Assembly: GCA_963575745.1 (NCBI GenBank)
Contig: CAUYUJ010017982.1
Coordinates: 325,913 to 389,912 of the forward strand
Direction: 5' to 3'
DNA from: Prorocentrum cordatum
Lineage: Eukaryota > Sar > Dinophyceae > Prorocentrales > Prorocentraceae
Length of the DNA stretch: 64,000 nucleotides
The translations under genes and the position numbers were made by a program. The notes beneath the pieces were generated by a model, which was given only the letters and a program-made list of their open reading frames with translations, had not been told where the DNA came from and did not search any database. Below, piece by piece: positions 29,708 through 40,739 of this stretch; position 1 is the stretch's first letter, and every line of letters begins with the position of its first letter.

Positions 29708-31582
29708 CTACTCCGCTAATTCGGGGCCTCGCAAGGGTGCCGCGGTTGTCACCCTCCTCCGCGATCGGCCCATCAGGGGTGACTGCGGAGCCGCACTCGC
29801 TGGCGCTGCAGCCCGCGGCGCCATGGGGGCGTCGCCCCCAGTGCCTCCCGCAGCCGATGTCTGCGTCGCTGGCCCCGTCTGCCTGTCCACAGCGGGCGCC
29901 TCGGCGCCGCCCGACGCGTCGGCCGAGGGCGCCGCGATGGGCGTGCCCGTCTGGGCTGCTGGCCCGCCGCCATGGGCGGCCGCGCTGGACTGGGCTGCGG
30001 CGGTCGGGTCTGGCCGTGCCTCAGCTGCCTCTTGCGCCGCCAGGTCGGCGCCCGCAGCGGCAGGGGGTGCAACGATCGGCTCGATCCCGCGCGGGGCCGT
30101 GCCCTGCCCTCGGCGCTGCCATGGCATGTGCGCGATCGCCACCACGGCGGTGCGATTGGACCTCCGCTCTTCGGGCAGCCTCTTGACGGTCCTCGTCGTG
30201 ACTAGCTCACCCGTCTCGAGGGCACATATGTGCTCGTCGGTGTCGTAGCTCTTCCCTAGCCAGACTGCCCTCGCGAAGCCCATGCCACCCTTGTGGTGCA
30301 CCTTGCCTCTCGCCCTGCGATTCTTGCCCCTAGGTAGGCGCGCCAGGGCGGAGTCCCCTGGGGTGGCCATCTCCCTGGTGTAGGCGTGGCCGTAGAAGTC
30401 CTCATGTGCGGTGCGACCGCTCGCCTGGATGCTCAGGTTGGCGCGTGCCCAGCCCGCGCGGCGCTGCAACCACTTGTGCATGGCCGTGCCTGGGCGGACC
30501 CTGGCCCCCAGTCGTGCCTCTTCCGCGCTCCTGATCGCGCGGAACTGCCCCGGGATGATGCCAGTGGCGTTCTCGGAAGGGTTCGACTGGGAGCTGAACG
30601 CGGGGGCAAGTCTCACGACCACACGGTTGGGCAGCTCCGCCACGACCGTGTTGGCCAGGTCCATCATGACATCCTCGCGGTCCGGCCTTAAGATAGCCTT
30701 CTGATGGAAAAAGCTCTTGATGAACGCCGCCGCGGCTGCCGCCGTATAGGGATCAGCGAGTCGGTCAGGCTTCGGGGCAATCCTCATGGCGCCCGTGTCG
30801 GCATCCGCGGCCACCTGTACCACCTCCTCGCCCTGCCTCTGGCCATCCTCGGCGCGGGGGCCCGCCTCCGCGTCGTCAGCCGCCTCGCCCTTGAATAGCG
30901 CCAGGTCGAGTCCGATCGCGGGGAGGCGATCCGCCACCGCATCCAGCTGCTCGTGGGGCCTGTCGCGCCCCCGTCCCATCTGGCAATGCTCGCGCCAGCG
31001 CCGCGGTGGGCAATGCTGGTTCTCCTCGCGCCGCCGCCTCTCCTCTGGCGTCGGCCCGCGGACGTCGGGAAACGCGGTCGGCTCCGGCACTTGCCCCGTC
31101 TCCGCCTGACGCCTCATCTCCTCGCGCCTTAGCTCGCGGTAGTCATCCGTCGCCGCCCTCACCTTGCGTCTGCCCTCGTACTCGACGACGAACCGTTCCC
31201 AGCACTGAGCCTTGGTCCCGTAGCACGGGGCGTGGATCTTCTTGAGACGCTTCTGCATGGCGTCGATCCTCGAGCTCGGGCCGAGCGCCCCAAGGCATGA
31301 CCGCCCTGGCGGCTGTGCCGCCGCAGGTGCCTCCTGGCCCTGCGCGGGCGCCGCCGCCTCCTGCGCCCGCGGTGGGGCCGCCGCCTCCTGCGCCCGAGGT
31401 GGCGCAGCTGCTGCATCTGGTGGCGCTGGGTCACGTGACCCTCGGGCTTCTGGGCGCGGCGGAGGACCCTCTCCTCGCGCTGTCCCCCGCGGAGCTCCAG
31501 CGGCACCTGCAGCGGCGACCCTGGCGGGGCAGGCTGCGAGCTTGGCCTTCGTCCATCGCGTCGTGGATCTGCGCAGCGACAT
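29708..31582 (-). pseudogene. Copia integrase region with SAP-like segment, pre-integrase zinc motif and DDE core
   Basis: Residues 105-140 (RIDAMQKRLKKIHAPCYGTK) resemble a SAP DNA-binding motif. 190-210 (HCPPRRWREHCQMGRGRDRP, then H) corresponds to the GAG-pre-integrase His/Cys region. Catalytic residues fit D226 (IGLDLALF), D301 (LRPDRED) and E337 (SSQSNPSEN). Residues 370-470 (TAHEDFYGHAYTRE, VWLGKSYDTDEHI, TRTVKRLP) are the conserved C-terminal part. The N-terminal ~100 residues are probably out of frame with the protease. Confidence 0.8.
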
Positions 31583-31639
31583 AGAACGCGTTGCCGACTA
31601 GCTTCATGTCCGCCCGCTCGCCCGCCCTGAGGTTCACGG

Positions 31640-32000
31640 CGTGCGGGTCACTCTCCCCGAGGACAAACCTGAACTGCTCGCGCGCCATCTTCCCGAGGCT
31701 GAGCACCGCGTCCTGAGGGGCGAGGTCGTTGCTCACTCTGAGGTTCCCCAAGCATGGCTGGCGACCCTCCTCGCCACCGACGACCATCGGGGCCCTCCGG
31801 GGCCCCTCGGTACCAAGTCTCTGGCCGCTCACCGCGGCGAGCTTGGGCGCCGCGGGGCCCCCCTGAACTGTTGGATGCTGAGCTCCGAACGCTTGTCCGC
31901 AGAGGCGCTCGTCGCTGCCGCTGTCTGCGAGGATGAGCCCTCTGCGCTCCTCCCTGCGGCAGCCTCCGAACCGCGGCCGCCTTCGGGGGCGCCGCGGTCG
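31640..32000 (-). pseudogene. Copia aspartic protease
   Basis: ADSGSDERLCGQAF (about 31928-31887) contains the D-S-G active-site motif of retroelement aspartic proteases, followed by a conserved segment ending LSLGKMAREQFRFVLGE. It cleaves the Gag-Pol precursor in functional elements. Confidence 0.75.
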
Positions 32001-32060
32001 GCGCCCGCGGCTTGCCAGCCGCCTTGCGCCGGCAGTCCTTCTCTTTGCGCCCCTGCCTCT

Positions 32061-32083
32061 GGCACCGATTGGCACCGGTTGCA
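32061..32083 (-). other. Broken Gag zinc knuckle
   Basis: CNRC lies at 32072-32083. The continuation (QGRKEKDC) is in a different frame. A near-duplicate GGCACCG-TTGGCACCGG suggests that a small tandem duplication caused the shift. The His of CX2CX4HX4C is Arg here. Confidence 0.6.
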
Positions 32084-32300
32084 GGTTCCTTCGAACTTGG
32101 CGGGGGTGCTGCCCTTGAGCTTGTCATTATTGACCCCCTTCTTGCTGCCTTTGCCGCCCTTGTCGCCCTCGCCGCCCGCCTTGTCGCCCTTGCCGCCGCC
32201 TGACTTGTCGCCTTTGCGCTTTGGCCACGGCTGTTGCGGCAGAGCATGGCCCGAGATCGCGCCGACCTCCATCGGCGCCACGCCTTGGCCCACCGTGCCG

Positions 32301-32906
32301 CTAGCGGCGAAGACCTGTCCAGGCGCCGTCTCTCAGGTGGGTCCTCAGCGCCGTGTGCGAGACCTTGGCGCCCGTCGGAGCGCTGCGCACCGCGGTCTTG
32401 CACGGCTCGGGGCTATGGACGAGCAGCGTGGCGATGCGAAACTCATCGCCGAAATCCTTCCCCGCCTGCATGACGTACCTGGCCACGTCGTTGTCCCAGA
32501 ACGGTTTCTGGTCGCCCCACCTGGGGTTGAGCAGGCCGCTGAGCATGGCCGCGAACCTGTTGCCCACCCCAGGCTCGTACTCATTCTTGATCGCTCGCCA
32601 TGCAACGAAACCTTCATGCCTGCCAGCGAGCGTGACCATCGCCAGCGCCTTGCGCTGGGTCTTGGTGATCAGCATGGCATGCAGCAGCTTGCTCGTCGCC
32701 GCAACCCGCTCGCCCATGCTGACGTTGTCCACTGCGAGCGCTGGCTGGGCCTCAACATTGTCGATGAAGTCATCCCAGCCCATCAGCGCGAAGAACGCAT
32801 GTGCTTTGATGGACCAGCTGGGCCAGTCCTCATCTCTGCCACTGAACTCTGGCAGCTTGATGTCGCCTCGGCAATCCACCAGCTGCTCTCTGGGCGCCGC
32901 TGCCAT
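32301..32906 (-). pseudogene. Copia gag
   Basis: ATG at 32906 (MAAAPREQLVDCRGDIKLPE). KLPEFSGRDEDWPSWSIKAH and the following FFALMGWDDFID are the classic copia Gag (UBN2/DUF4219-like) opening. The frame ends at 32301 after a shift near 32330; the next frame reads QVFAASGTVGQGVAPMEVGA toward the zinc knuckle. Confidence 0.8.
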
Positions 32907-32938
32907 CTGATCTGCGTAGTTCACCACAGAACCACGCT

Positions 32939-32949
32939 CTCCGCTACCA
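32939..32949 (-). promoter_or_regulatory. Primer-binding site, tRNA-iMet type
   Basis: Directly abutting the 5' LTR the minus strand reads TGGTAGCGGAG. Its first 8 bases are complementary to the 3' end of initiator tRNA-Met (..CGCUACCA), the usual copia primer. Confidence 0.8.
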
Positions 32950-33079
32950 TGGCGGAAGTTACGCGGAAGCGTGGGGAAAACGTGTCTTGGTGCTCTTTCT
33001 CCTCCAACGCTGCTCGAACAAAAGGGCCTGCGGGCATGTCATGAATTGATGGCGTCCGAATCACACAAGATCCCAAACA
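32950..33079 (-). repeat. 5' LTR of the copia element (130 bp)
   Basis: Plus strand TGGCGGAAGTT...GATCCCAAACA. It would carry the promoter of the element, but no motif is recognisable. Confidence 0.9.
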
Positions 33080-33212
33080 AATTGCGGGACCATGGAGCTC
33101 TCGTGGCTGGCACTTCCCGCAGCGAAGAAAAATAATGCCAGTAGGTACTATTGCGGAAGGGACTTGGGACGACAGCATCGTCGATACATCTTGGGTTTAG
33201 TCTAGTCTGGTT

Positions 33213-33262
33213 CGCCTCCTCCTCCTCCTCCTCCTCCTCTTCCTCCTCCTCCTCCTCCTCCA
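33213..33262. repeat. (CCT)n microsatellite
   Basis: Short CTCCTC run just outside the copia element. Confidence 0.85.
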
Positions 33263-33340
33263 TTCCACCACCCTTAAATCGGAGATTTCGCTGGGGAATG
33301 CAATCAACAACTGAGACGAGAACCTTGGCTTAGAGATTCT

Positions 33341-34168
33341 CTAGCTTCGTGGGTTTCCGAGAATTTCTCTGGCAATTCGGATTCGTGGCCCGAGTGGCTC
33401 TCGAGGCAGCGGCGGATTGCACCCTCGGCTGGGCAGCAGCCTCTCGTGGCTCGCAGCGTTATAGGCGGGGCGGCCGTGTACGGTCGGGAACATGTGGATA
33501 ACGTGTCGCCACGGCGGCCCCAGCGACACGCCATCCCTGCGAGTGGATCTCGTGCCGCTCCGCTCCGTGGAGTGGGAGGCCAGTGAATGATCGGAACGTG
33601 GACGCTTGTGGACCACGATGTGGACAGCGTGTCGCGCAAAAGCGCGGTGGACCAGAACAGGCGGAGCGACACGGTATCCAAAAAGATCCCGACCGCCCCC
33701 TTGCTCCAGTCCGCCCAGCGCGCAGGCGGGGTAGCAATTATCAGGCCCATGTTTGCCCCGAGGTGACTTCAAGGGGCCTCGAGTCGGTTCTAAACCGGCC
33801 CCGCAATTTGGGCCCAGACCGGCGGGGGGTTCGAAGAACACGTCCACCCATCCCTGGATGCTCAAGGCTTCGTGTGGGTCGTCACGGTAATGCCTCCCTC
33901 TTCTTGGGGACTGTGGGGCGGGTGCGAGGGGCGTCTCGTACGGGTCTCTCTCCCCCGTCGCACTGACAGAGACCTGGCTGCTGACCAAATGCGCATGCGC
34001 GCCCACTCCGCCAGAGTCACGGACAGCAGCAGATTTTCTTGGCCTTCTGGGGCGAGTCCCTCGTCGCAACGGCTGGACGTTATTTGGAAAACGAATCAAG
34101 ATGGCGACCAGAACCCCGCCAGCGCCTTCCCAGCACCCCAGCTTCACCCCGCCGGCACTCTGCATCAT
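33341..34168 (-). CDS. Hypothetical ORF, 275 codons
   Basis: The longest frame in a stretch free of simple repeats. Translation is Arg/Pro/Gly-rich with some mixed segments (VVHKRPRSDHSLASHSTERS). No motif, signal or splice context supports it; it may be a chance frame of GC-rich DNA. Confidence 0.18.
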   Translation of the reverse strand: MMQSAGGVKLGCWEGAGGVLVAILIRFPNNVQPLRRGTRPRRPRKSAAVRDSGGVGAHAHLVSSQVSVSATGERDPYETPLAPAPQSPRRGRHYRDDPHEALSIQGWVDVFFEPPAGLGPNCGAGLEPTRGPLKSPRGKHGPDNCYPACALGGLEQGGGRDLFGYRVAPPVLVHRAFARHAVHIVVHKRPRSDHSLASHSTERSGTRSTRRDGVSLGPPWRHVIHMFPTVHGRPAYNAASHERLLPSRGCNPPLPREPLGPRIRIAREILGNPRS

Positions 34169-34765
34169 CCAGCTGGACCCCGCCAGTGCCCCACCACCGC
34201 CTTGTCAGCACCCCACCAACACCCCACTGGCACCACAACAGCACGCCACTAGCTGAAAGGACAAACCTCCTCCCGCCTCCTCCCCATCCTGCCTCCTCCT
34301 TCCCAGGGCAGCCGCCCCAGTGCGAGGGGAGCCTTCGACTCCCCGCCACCAAGATCCGCTCAAATCATAACCATTTCCCAGAGACCTGCCTGGCTCCGAG
34401 CTGCAGCCAGCCGTGGCGACGAGATTGCCGGAAACGCATAAAATTCCACAACGATAACGACGTCGTCGTCGAGGTTGTCGTGGTGGTGGTTGTCGTCAGG
34501 ATCTCTCTCTAAACCTCCAGAGACCTCTCAGATGTCTCTGCATACAGTGGTCTCTAGCTCTGGGGATCTCTGGAGGTCTCTAGTTGGGGGAGGAGGCCTT
34601 TAGAGGTCCCTCCCGCCTGGACCATCGATCCTCTCCCTTAATCCCACCAGCCTTCTAGGCGCAGGTGGTCTAGGGAGCTTTCTCTTCCAACCCCCCCTTC
34701 TTCCCCTTCGGGGAGGGGTTCACCCCTCCTCTTACCCCCTCCCTGGATTTGGATGGGGGTGGTCG
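34169..34765. other. No gene; CTCTGGAGGTCTCT short repeats near 34510-34600
   Basis: ACCTCCAGAGACCTCT and GATCTCTGGAGGTCTCTAG form a small cluster of inverted and direct repeats. 34100-34250 has CCCCACCA-type units. Confidence 0.4.
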
Positions 34766-34769
34766 CAGA

Positions 34770-35460
34770 GCGTCCAAGATGGCCCAAGATGGCTCGAAGA
34801 GGGCCTCAGAATGCAAAATAGCCTCCAAGATAGCTCCAGACAGCGCAAGATCGCACAAGATGGCTTCCATGATGCTCCCAGAGGGCCCACGACCGTCTCA
34901 AGACGACTCGAAGTGGCCAAAGAGCTCCCTAAGGAGGGCCCCAAGAGACACACATCCTTCAAAAACCGTAGAGAAGTCCATGTGATTGGATTTCTCGCCT
35001 TTTCACTTCCGATGGCCATCCGAGGCCTCAAGATGGCTTCAAGATGGCCCACGAGGGCCCCCAGAGGGGCCCCAAGACGGCCCAAAGAGCGCCAAAGGGC
35101 GCTGCGAGAGCGCCCCGAGAGCGCCCCAAGCGGCGATTTTGGGCACTCACCATGGGCAAGGCCACTTAAAGCTCCCCTCTGTTTGTATCGATGTCTTCCA
35201 AGATGGCTCCAAGAACGCCCTAAAGCTCCCAAGAGCGCCCCAAGAGGGCCCCAAGAGGCGCCCAGACGGCTCCAAGAGGCGCCCATAGGGCCTCCAAGAG
35301 GCTCCCAGGAGACCCCCAAGAGGCCTCGAGAGGATCCCCGAGGCACCCAAGACGCTCAAAGACGGCCCTGGGCCCGCCAAGGTGCCCCCCCAGACTCCCC
35401 GAGAGGCCTCCAAAAAGCTTCCAAGCGACATCCGAGGAAACTCCAAGAGGCATTCAAGAG
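34770..35460 (+). repeat. CCAAGAGGGCCCC minisatellite array (plus orientation)
   Basis: Same family as at 1500 and 45245. The spacer at 34955 (CCTTCAAAAACCGTAGAGAA) matches spacer types in the other arrays. Confidence 0.82.
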
Positions 35461-35469
35461 GCTTCTGGC

Positions 35470-36140
35470 TCTTCTGTTCGTCCTCTTCCTCCTCCTCCTC
35501 CTCCTTCTCCTCCTCATCCGCTTACTCCTCCTCCTCCTCCTCACATTCCTCCTCCTCCTCCTCCTCCTGCTTCCTCCTCCTCCTCCTCCTCCCCCTCCCC
35601 CTCCTCCTCCTCCTCCTCCTCCTCGTCCTCCTCCTTCCTTCTCCTCCTCCTCCTCCTCCTCCTCCATCTTGCCTCCTCCCCCTCCCCCACCACCTCCTCC
35701 TCCCCCTCCTTCCTCCTCCTCCTCCTTCTCCTCCTCGTCCTTTCCACGTTCTCCTCCCCCTCCTTCCTCCTCCTCGCCCTCCTCCTCCTCCTCTCTCCTC
35801 TCCCTCCTCCTCCTCCTCCTCCTCTTGTTCCTCCTCCTCCTCCTCCTCCTCCTCCTCCTCATCCGCATCCTTTTTCCCCCCTCTTGGGGTACGACGGCTT
35901 CTCCATCCCTGTGCTCCTCTGTATGCTCCAACACATCCTTGATCATGGCAACTCGTCCGGGCATCGTCTCTGGATGAGCTGCCCTTCTCCTTCTCCCCAT
36001 CCTCATCCGCCTAGGCAGGCTCATCCCTCTTCCCTCCTCACTCTCCCCTTCCTCCTCCTCCTCCTCCTCCACCTCCGCCTCCTCCTCATCTTTTTCGTGC
36101 TTCTCACTGTCCTCTTCCTTCTCCTCCTCATCCTGCTTCT
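35470..36140 (-). repeat. (CCT)n pyrimidine arrays with a duplicated 36-bp block
   Basis: 35475-35880 and 36045-36130 are CCT/CTT triplets. A block like GGCAACTCGTCCGGGCATCG (35946) recurs as GAACAACTCGCCTGGCGATC (36157). The minus translation between (HPETMPGRVAMIKDVLEHTE) is protein-like but embedded in Glu/Arg runs. Confidence 0.75.
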
Positions 36141-36164
36141 ATACTTTCATGATCAGAACAACTC

Positions 36165-36262
36165 GCCTGGCGATCGTTTCTGGATAGGCTGGTGGGGATA
36201 CTTTTTTGGTCGCGGCCGCGAGCGAAGGGCGCAGGCGGCGAACAGGGTGTCCGGGCCGACTG
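36165..36262 (+). mobile_element. GCTGGTGGGGATAC module, copy at the left edge of the large satellite
   Basis: CGTTTCTGGATAGGCTGGTG then GGGATACTTTTTTGGTCGCG. It matches the minus strand near 4190-4100. The shorter core AGCTGGTGGGGATAC also occurs at 39830, on the other side of the satellite. Confidence 0.5.
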
Positions 36263-36269
36263 GCAAGCC

Positions 36270-36820
36270 TAATTAGCTACAAGACGCGCCGCTAGCCGGC
36301 CGGCCCACTCACAAAGCAGCCGCGGGGCTGTGCGGGAAGCTGACGGCAGGGGACATCCTGGGAAGCTCGGGCACGTGCAGTCTGACAAAATGTATAGAAA
36401 TTCGTTGCCTGCCGTGAGGCATAACCCACACAGCGACATGACGTGCACCGGGGCTGACGTGCCCGTCATACTGGGTGGGGGCAGGCGCGAAGCCCGATGA
36501 GCGAGTCGCCAGAGGGGCGCCAGGCCCAATCCGTCCCAACGACGTGTGCTGGCTAGGGGAGCTGAGCTGCCGAGGAACGTGGAACGTCGCAAACCTGCCG
36601 GAAGAGGGGGGATAAGCCCGGGGTGCTGTTGCGGCTGCGAAAGGCTAAACCACTCCGGCGCCAGCTGGCTGTACCTCCAGGGGCGGTGTGTGGCGTGTGG
36701 CAAGCTAGTGGGGAAAACCATAGCTAGCAGGGTGGGGCGACCTGGGTGGAGCTGCGCTGTAGCAGCCGCGCGGGGCCGGAGGCCACCGTGGGCCGACCTT
36801 GTCCGCCGCTTCTGCCCTTC
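36270..36820. other. No gene recognised
   Basis: Unique-looking GC-rich sequence with a 195-codon minus frame lacking any motif. Confidence 0.35.
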
Positions 36821-39800
36821 CCCGCGGGAGTCCAGGGTCGCCGCCAACCACACACCACGCGGGCCTCCAGGGTCGCAGCTAGCCGCCGCTGAAAGTGAGG
36901 AAACTTACCGCGGACAGCGGGGGTCCAGGGCGGCCCTGGGGAGGGGGGGCGAAGCCACCGATGCCAGTCGGCACGCCTGGCGAAGCCCCGCCGATAGAAG
37001 GCCCGGAGGGAAGGGGTGGGGGGAGACGCGACCGACCGCTCCCACAGGGGGCCACCGAGGGGGCGCCCGGTGAGGGAAGCGCAAGGAGGCGAGCCCCAAG
37101 GGCCAAGGGCGGGGGACACCCGCCCGGCCCGAGAGGGGCCCGAGGAGAGAGGCGAGGAGGAGCGCACCTCAACGCCCCTCGAACGGGCCCCAGATCTGCC
37201 TGTCAAGGGACACGGCCGCCATTCTCGAGAATCCTCCAGGGTCGCAGCTAACCGCCGCTGAAGTGCAAATAATAACGAATGATCGGTTCCTCCAGGGTCG
37301 CAGCTAACCGCCGCTGATGTTCGGGCGCCTGCGGTGTGACCAAACTGAGACCTAGCTAGGTCGAGCACGCGGCCAGGCGACAGCACCGGGATGCAAGAGT
37401 ACCCTGAGTCCCAGTGGGTGCCCCTGCCCGTAGTCTCTGCTACTCCCCGCATGGATCCAGGGTCGCGGCGGTCTCGTGCCCGTAGTCACAGCAAGTCCCA
37501 GTGTGGATCCAGGGTCGTGGCGAACGCCGGTCTTGTAGACAGCACCGGGATGCAAGAGAACCCTGAGCCCCTGGGGGAGGTCACGTGCCCGTAGTCTCTG
37601 CTACTCCCCGCAGCCGCTCTGGGTTGAGTGAAGACGGAGCGTGCACGGTGGGGGGCGGCAGATGGCCCATGGCCGACAGCACCGGGATGCAAGAGTACCT
37701 TGAGCTCCCGCGGGAGGCCTCGAGCCCATGGAATCTGCTGTTCCCCGCGTGGACCTGGCCAGGGGACACGGCCGCCGTGAGAGGGGCATCCAGGGTCGCA
37801 GCTAACCGCCGCTGAGAGGAAGGTAGTACCGAGCGGTAGGACTTTCGTCCGATGCTGGTGTGGTCCAGGGTGGGCAGCCTGCAGCCAGTGGACTGACACG
37901 CTGAAGGCTGGGCTGCCACCGCGGAGGCTGGCGCATCCGTGGGGACGGCGTGCGCCCCGGTACATCCAGGGTCGCAGCTAACCGCCGCTGGTGTTCTGGC
38001 GCCTGCGGTGTGTCGAAACTGAGACGTAGCTCCAGGGTCGCGACAAACCGCCGCTCTGGGTTGAGTGAAGGCGGTGCATCCACGGAGTGTGGCCGCAGAC
38101 GGCCCTTGCCAGGCAGCACTGGGATGCAAGAGTACCCTGAGCCCCAGGGGGAAGTCACGTGCCCGTAGTCTCGGCTACTCCCCGCATGGATCCAGGGTCG
38201 CGGCGCTCTCGTGCCCGTAGTGTCAGCCGCACCCCGAGTGGATCCAGGGTCGCGGCGAACGCCGCTCTGGGTTGAGTGAAGACGGAGCACCCACGGAGGG
38301 TGGCGGCAGACGGCCCAGGGCAGACAGCACTGGGATGCAAGAGTACCCTGAGCCCCCGCGGGAAGACACGAGCCCGAAGGTGGGGACAGACGGCACCGCA
38401 CAACGTACGGGTCCCAGGTGCACCTGGTCAGGGGGCACGGCCGCCATTCCCCGAGGGGAATCCAGGGTCGCAGCAAGCCGCTGCTGAAGTGCAAGTAGTG
38501 CCGAATGGTAGGTCTTTCGTCCGATGTTGGTGTGGTCCAGAGTGGGCAGCCTGCCACGCTGAAGGCTGGTCTGCCAACGCGGAGGCCGGAACCTCTGTGG
38601 GGGCGGTGTGTGTTGGTTCCTCCATGGTCGCAGCTAACCACCGCAGATGTTCGGGCGCCTGCGGTGTGACAAAACTGAGACCTAGCTAGGTCGAGCACGC
38701 GGCCAGGCGACAGCACCGGGATGCAAGAGTACCCTGGGTCCCAGTGGGAGGTCCCGTGCCCGTAGTCTCTGCTACTCCCCGCATGGATCCGGGGACGCGG
38801 CAGTCTAGTGCCCGTTGTCACAGTTGCTCCCCGTGTGGATCCAGGGTCGTGGCGAACGCCGGTCTTGTAGACAGCACCGGGATGCAAGAGAACCCTGAGC
38901 CCCCGTGGGAGGTCATGTGCCGTAGCCTCTGCTACTCCCCGCAGCCGCTGTGTTGAATGAAGACGGAGCGTGCACGGGGGGTGGCGGCAGGCGGCCCATG
39001 GCCGACAGCACCGGGATGCAAGAGTACCTTGAGGTCCCGCGGGAGGCCTCGTACCTCTGAGGGCAGTGCTGCCGCCTCGAAGGCCGACGCATCCAAGGGA
39101 AGTGTGTGGTGGTACATCCAGGGTCGCAGCTAACCGCTGCTGGAGTGTAGAGAGGAGGTGCCGTGCCCGTAGTCTCAGCTGCTCCCCGCGTGGATCCAGG
39201 GTCGCGGCAAACTCTGGGTTGAGTGAAGACGAAGCACCCACGGAGGGTGGCCGCAGACGGCCCTTGCCAGGCACCGGGATGCAAGAGTACCCTGGGCCCC
39301 CGGGGGGAAGTCACGTGCCCGTAGTCCCAGGTGGGGACAGACACCACCGCACACCGAACGGATCACAGGTGCACCTGGCCAGGGGACACGGCCGCCATTC
39401 CCCGAGGGGCATCCAGGGTCGCAGCTAACCGCCGCTGAGAGGAAGGTAATACCGAACGGTCGATCTTTTCGTCCACTGCTGGTGTGGTCCAGGGTGGGCA
39501 GTCTGCAGCCTGTGGACTGACTCGCTGAGGGCAGTGCTGCCACCTCGAAGGCCGACGCATCCATGGGGTGTGTGTGGTGGTACATCCAGGGACGCCGCTG
39601 ACCGCTGCTGAAGTGTAGAGAGGAGGTGACGAGCCCGTAGTCTCAGCTGTACCCCGCGTGGATCCAGGGGCGCGGCAAACCGCCGCACTGGGTTGGGTGA
39701 AGAAGAGGCGCCCACGGAGGGTGGCGGCAGACGGCCCTTGTCAGACAGCACCGGGATGCAAGAGTACCCTGGGCCCCCGTGGGATGTCAAGTGCCCGTAC

Positions 39801-39840
39801 AGGGTGGCGGCAGACGGCCCTAGGCGAACAGCTGGTGGGG
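36821..39840. repeat. Satellite array with a ~1,330-bp higher-order repeat
   Basis: Short conserved blocks (GGATCCAGGGTCGCGGC, GGGATGCAAGAGTACCCTGA, CCCGTAGTCTCTGCTACTCC, CTAACCGCCGCTGA) recur many times. The stretch ending ..GAGCACGCGGCCAGGCGA occurs at 37380 and again at 38710, and the following ~350 bp repeats in the same order, giving the 1,330-bp period. Long minus frames cross it but with frame changes between repeats. Confidence 0.88.
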
Positions 39841-39869
39841 ATACGCGAAGTGTCAAAACTTACCCTCAT

Positions 39870-40120
39870 CATGCCCGATCCTCCTCCTCTTCCTCCTCCT
39901 CCTCCTCATCATCGTCCTTCTCCTCCTTCTCCTCCGCGACCACCCTCATCCCCGAACCTCCTCCTCCTCCTCCTCCATCCTCATCCTCGATTATCCTCCT
40001 CTTCCTTCTCGTAGTTCTCCTACTCGGCCATCCTTATCCTCGATCATCCCCCCATTCTGTCTCTTTCTCCAACCTCCTCCTCTTCCTCCTCGACCATCTC
40101 TCTTCATCGATCCCCTTCCC
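39870..40120 (-). repeat. CCT/CTTCTC pyrimidine-rich tract
   Basis: Imperfect CTCCTCCTCATC/CTCGATCATCC units. Confidence 0.65.
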
Positions 40121-40125
40121 CCTCG

Positions 40126-40242
40126 CTAGAAAAGGGCCTTGGGGGCCTCCACCAGGCCTTCTGCCAGCCGGAGCCGGAAGCGGCGCATCTCGAGCTCGGC
40201 GGTCTCCGTCTGCGCCTCGCGCGGGAGCGACGGCCGCACCAT
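40126..40242 (-). CDS. Possible terminal exon with helical segment
   Basis: A 38-codon frame (LPREAQTETAELEMRRFRLR, then LAEGLVEAPKALF and TAG) immediately follows a triplet microsatellite on the minus strand. It is amphipathic and charged, unlike the array. No splice acceptor can be placed with confidence; the microsatellite would encode Thr/Arg/Asp runs upstream. Confidence 0.25.
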   Translation of the reverse strand: MVRPSLPREAQTETAELEMRRFRLRLAEGLVEAPKALF

Positions 40243-40605
40243 CGTCGTGGTGGTGGTGGTGGTCGTCGTCGTTGTCCAGGTCGCCCTCGTTTTGGTCTTC
40301 GTCGTCGTCGTGATGGTCGTGGTCGTGGTCGTCGTCGCCGTCGTGGTCGTCGTCGTCCTGGTCGTTGTGGTGCTGGTGGTGCTGGTGGTGGTCGTCGTCG
40401 GCGTCATCGGCGTCGTCGTAGTGGTCGTGGTGGTCGTCGTTGCCGTCGACTTAATCGTCGACCTCGACCTCGTCGTCGTCGTCCTCCTCCTCCTCCTCCT
40501 CCTCCTCCTACTCCTCCTCCTCCTCCTCCTCCTCCTCCTCCTCCTCCTCCTCCTCCTCACTGTCCTCCTCCTCCTCCTCCTCCTCCTCCTCACATTCCTC
40601 CTACT
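40243..40605. repeat. (GTC/GTGGTC)n then (CTC)n array
   Basis: GTCGTCGTGGTGG triplets to about 40480, then CTCCTC to 40605. Confidence 0.88.
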
Positions 40606-40739
40606 CCTCGTCCCTCTCGAATGTTTGCTGATCTGGGAGGCTTTGAAACGCTGTTTAGCGCTCCTGGACATGCTTGATTACTTTTGTGTCCAAAAATGCA
40701 CCTGATACGTCCCATCCCCCACACACCCCAAACCGCAAC

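Larger units (their letters stand above)
27247..33079 (-). mobile_element. Ty1/copia-type LTR retrotransposon, structurally complete, coding capacity broken
   Basis: Two 130-bp direct repeats bound the element (27247-27376, 32950-33079; both TG...CA, about 11 mismatches by hand). A 5-bp target duplication AATTG lies outside (27242-27246, 33080-33084). On the minus strand the order is LTR, primer site, gag, zinc knuckle, aspartic protease, integrase, reverse transcriptase, RNase H, membrane-segment tail, LTR. Integrase before RT defines the copia order. Reading frame changes at about 32330, 32070, 31560, 29680, 28830 and 28320, and there is a TAG at 28631-28633, so this copy cannot make a full polyprotein. 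LTR divergence shows it is not a fresh insertion. Confidence 0.93.

Noticed and set aside
29503-30186. Plus-strand ORFs within the copia element
   Set aside because: Complements of the integrase/RT coding strand; no motifs of their own.
37802-39274. 490-codon minus-strand frame in the satellite
   Set aside because: The same short peptides recur because the DNA is a satellite; frames shift between repeats and no domain is present.
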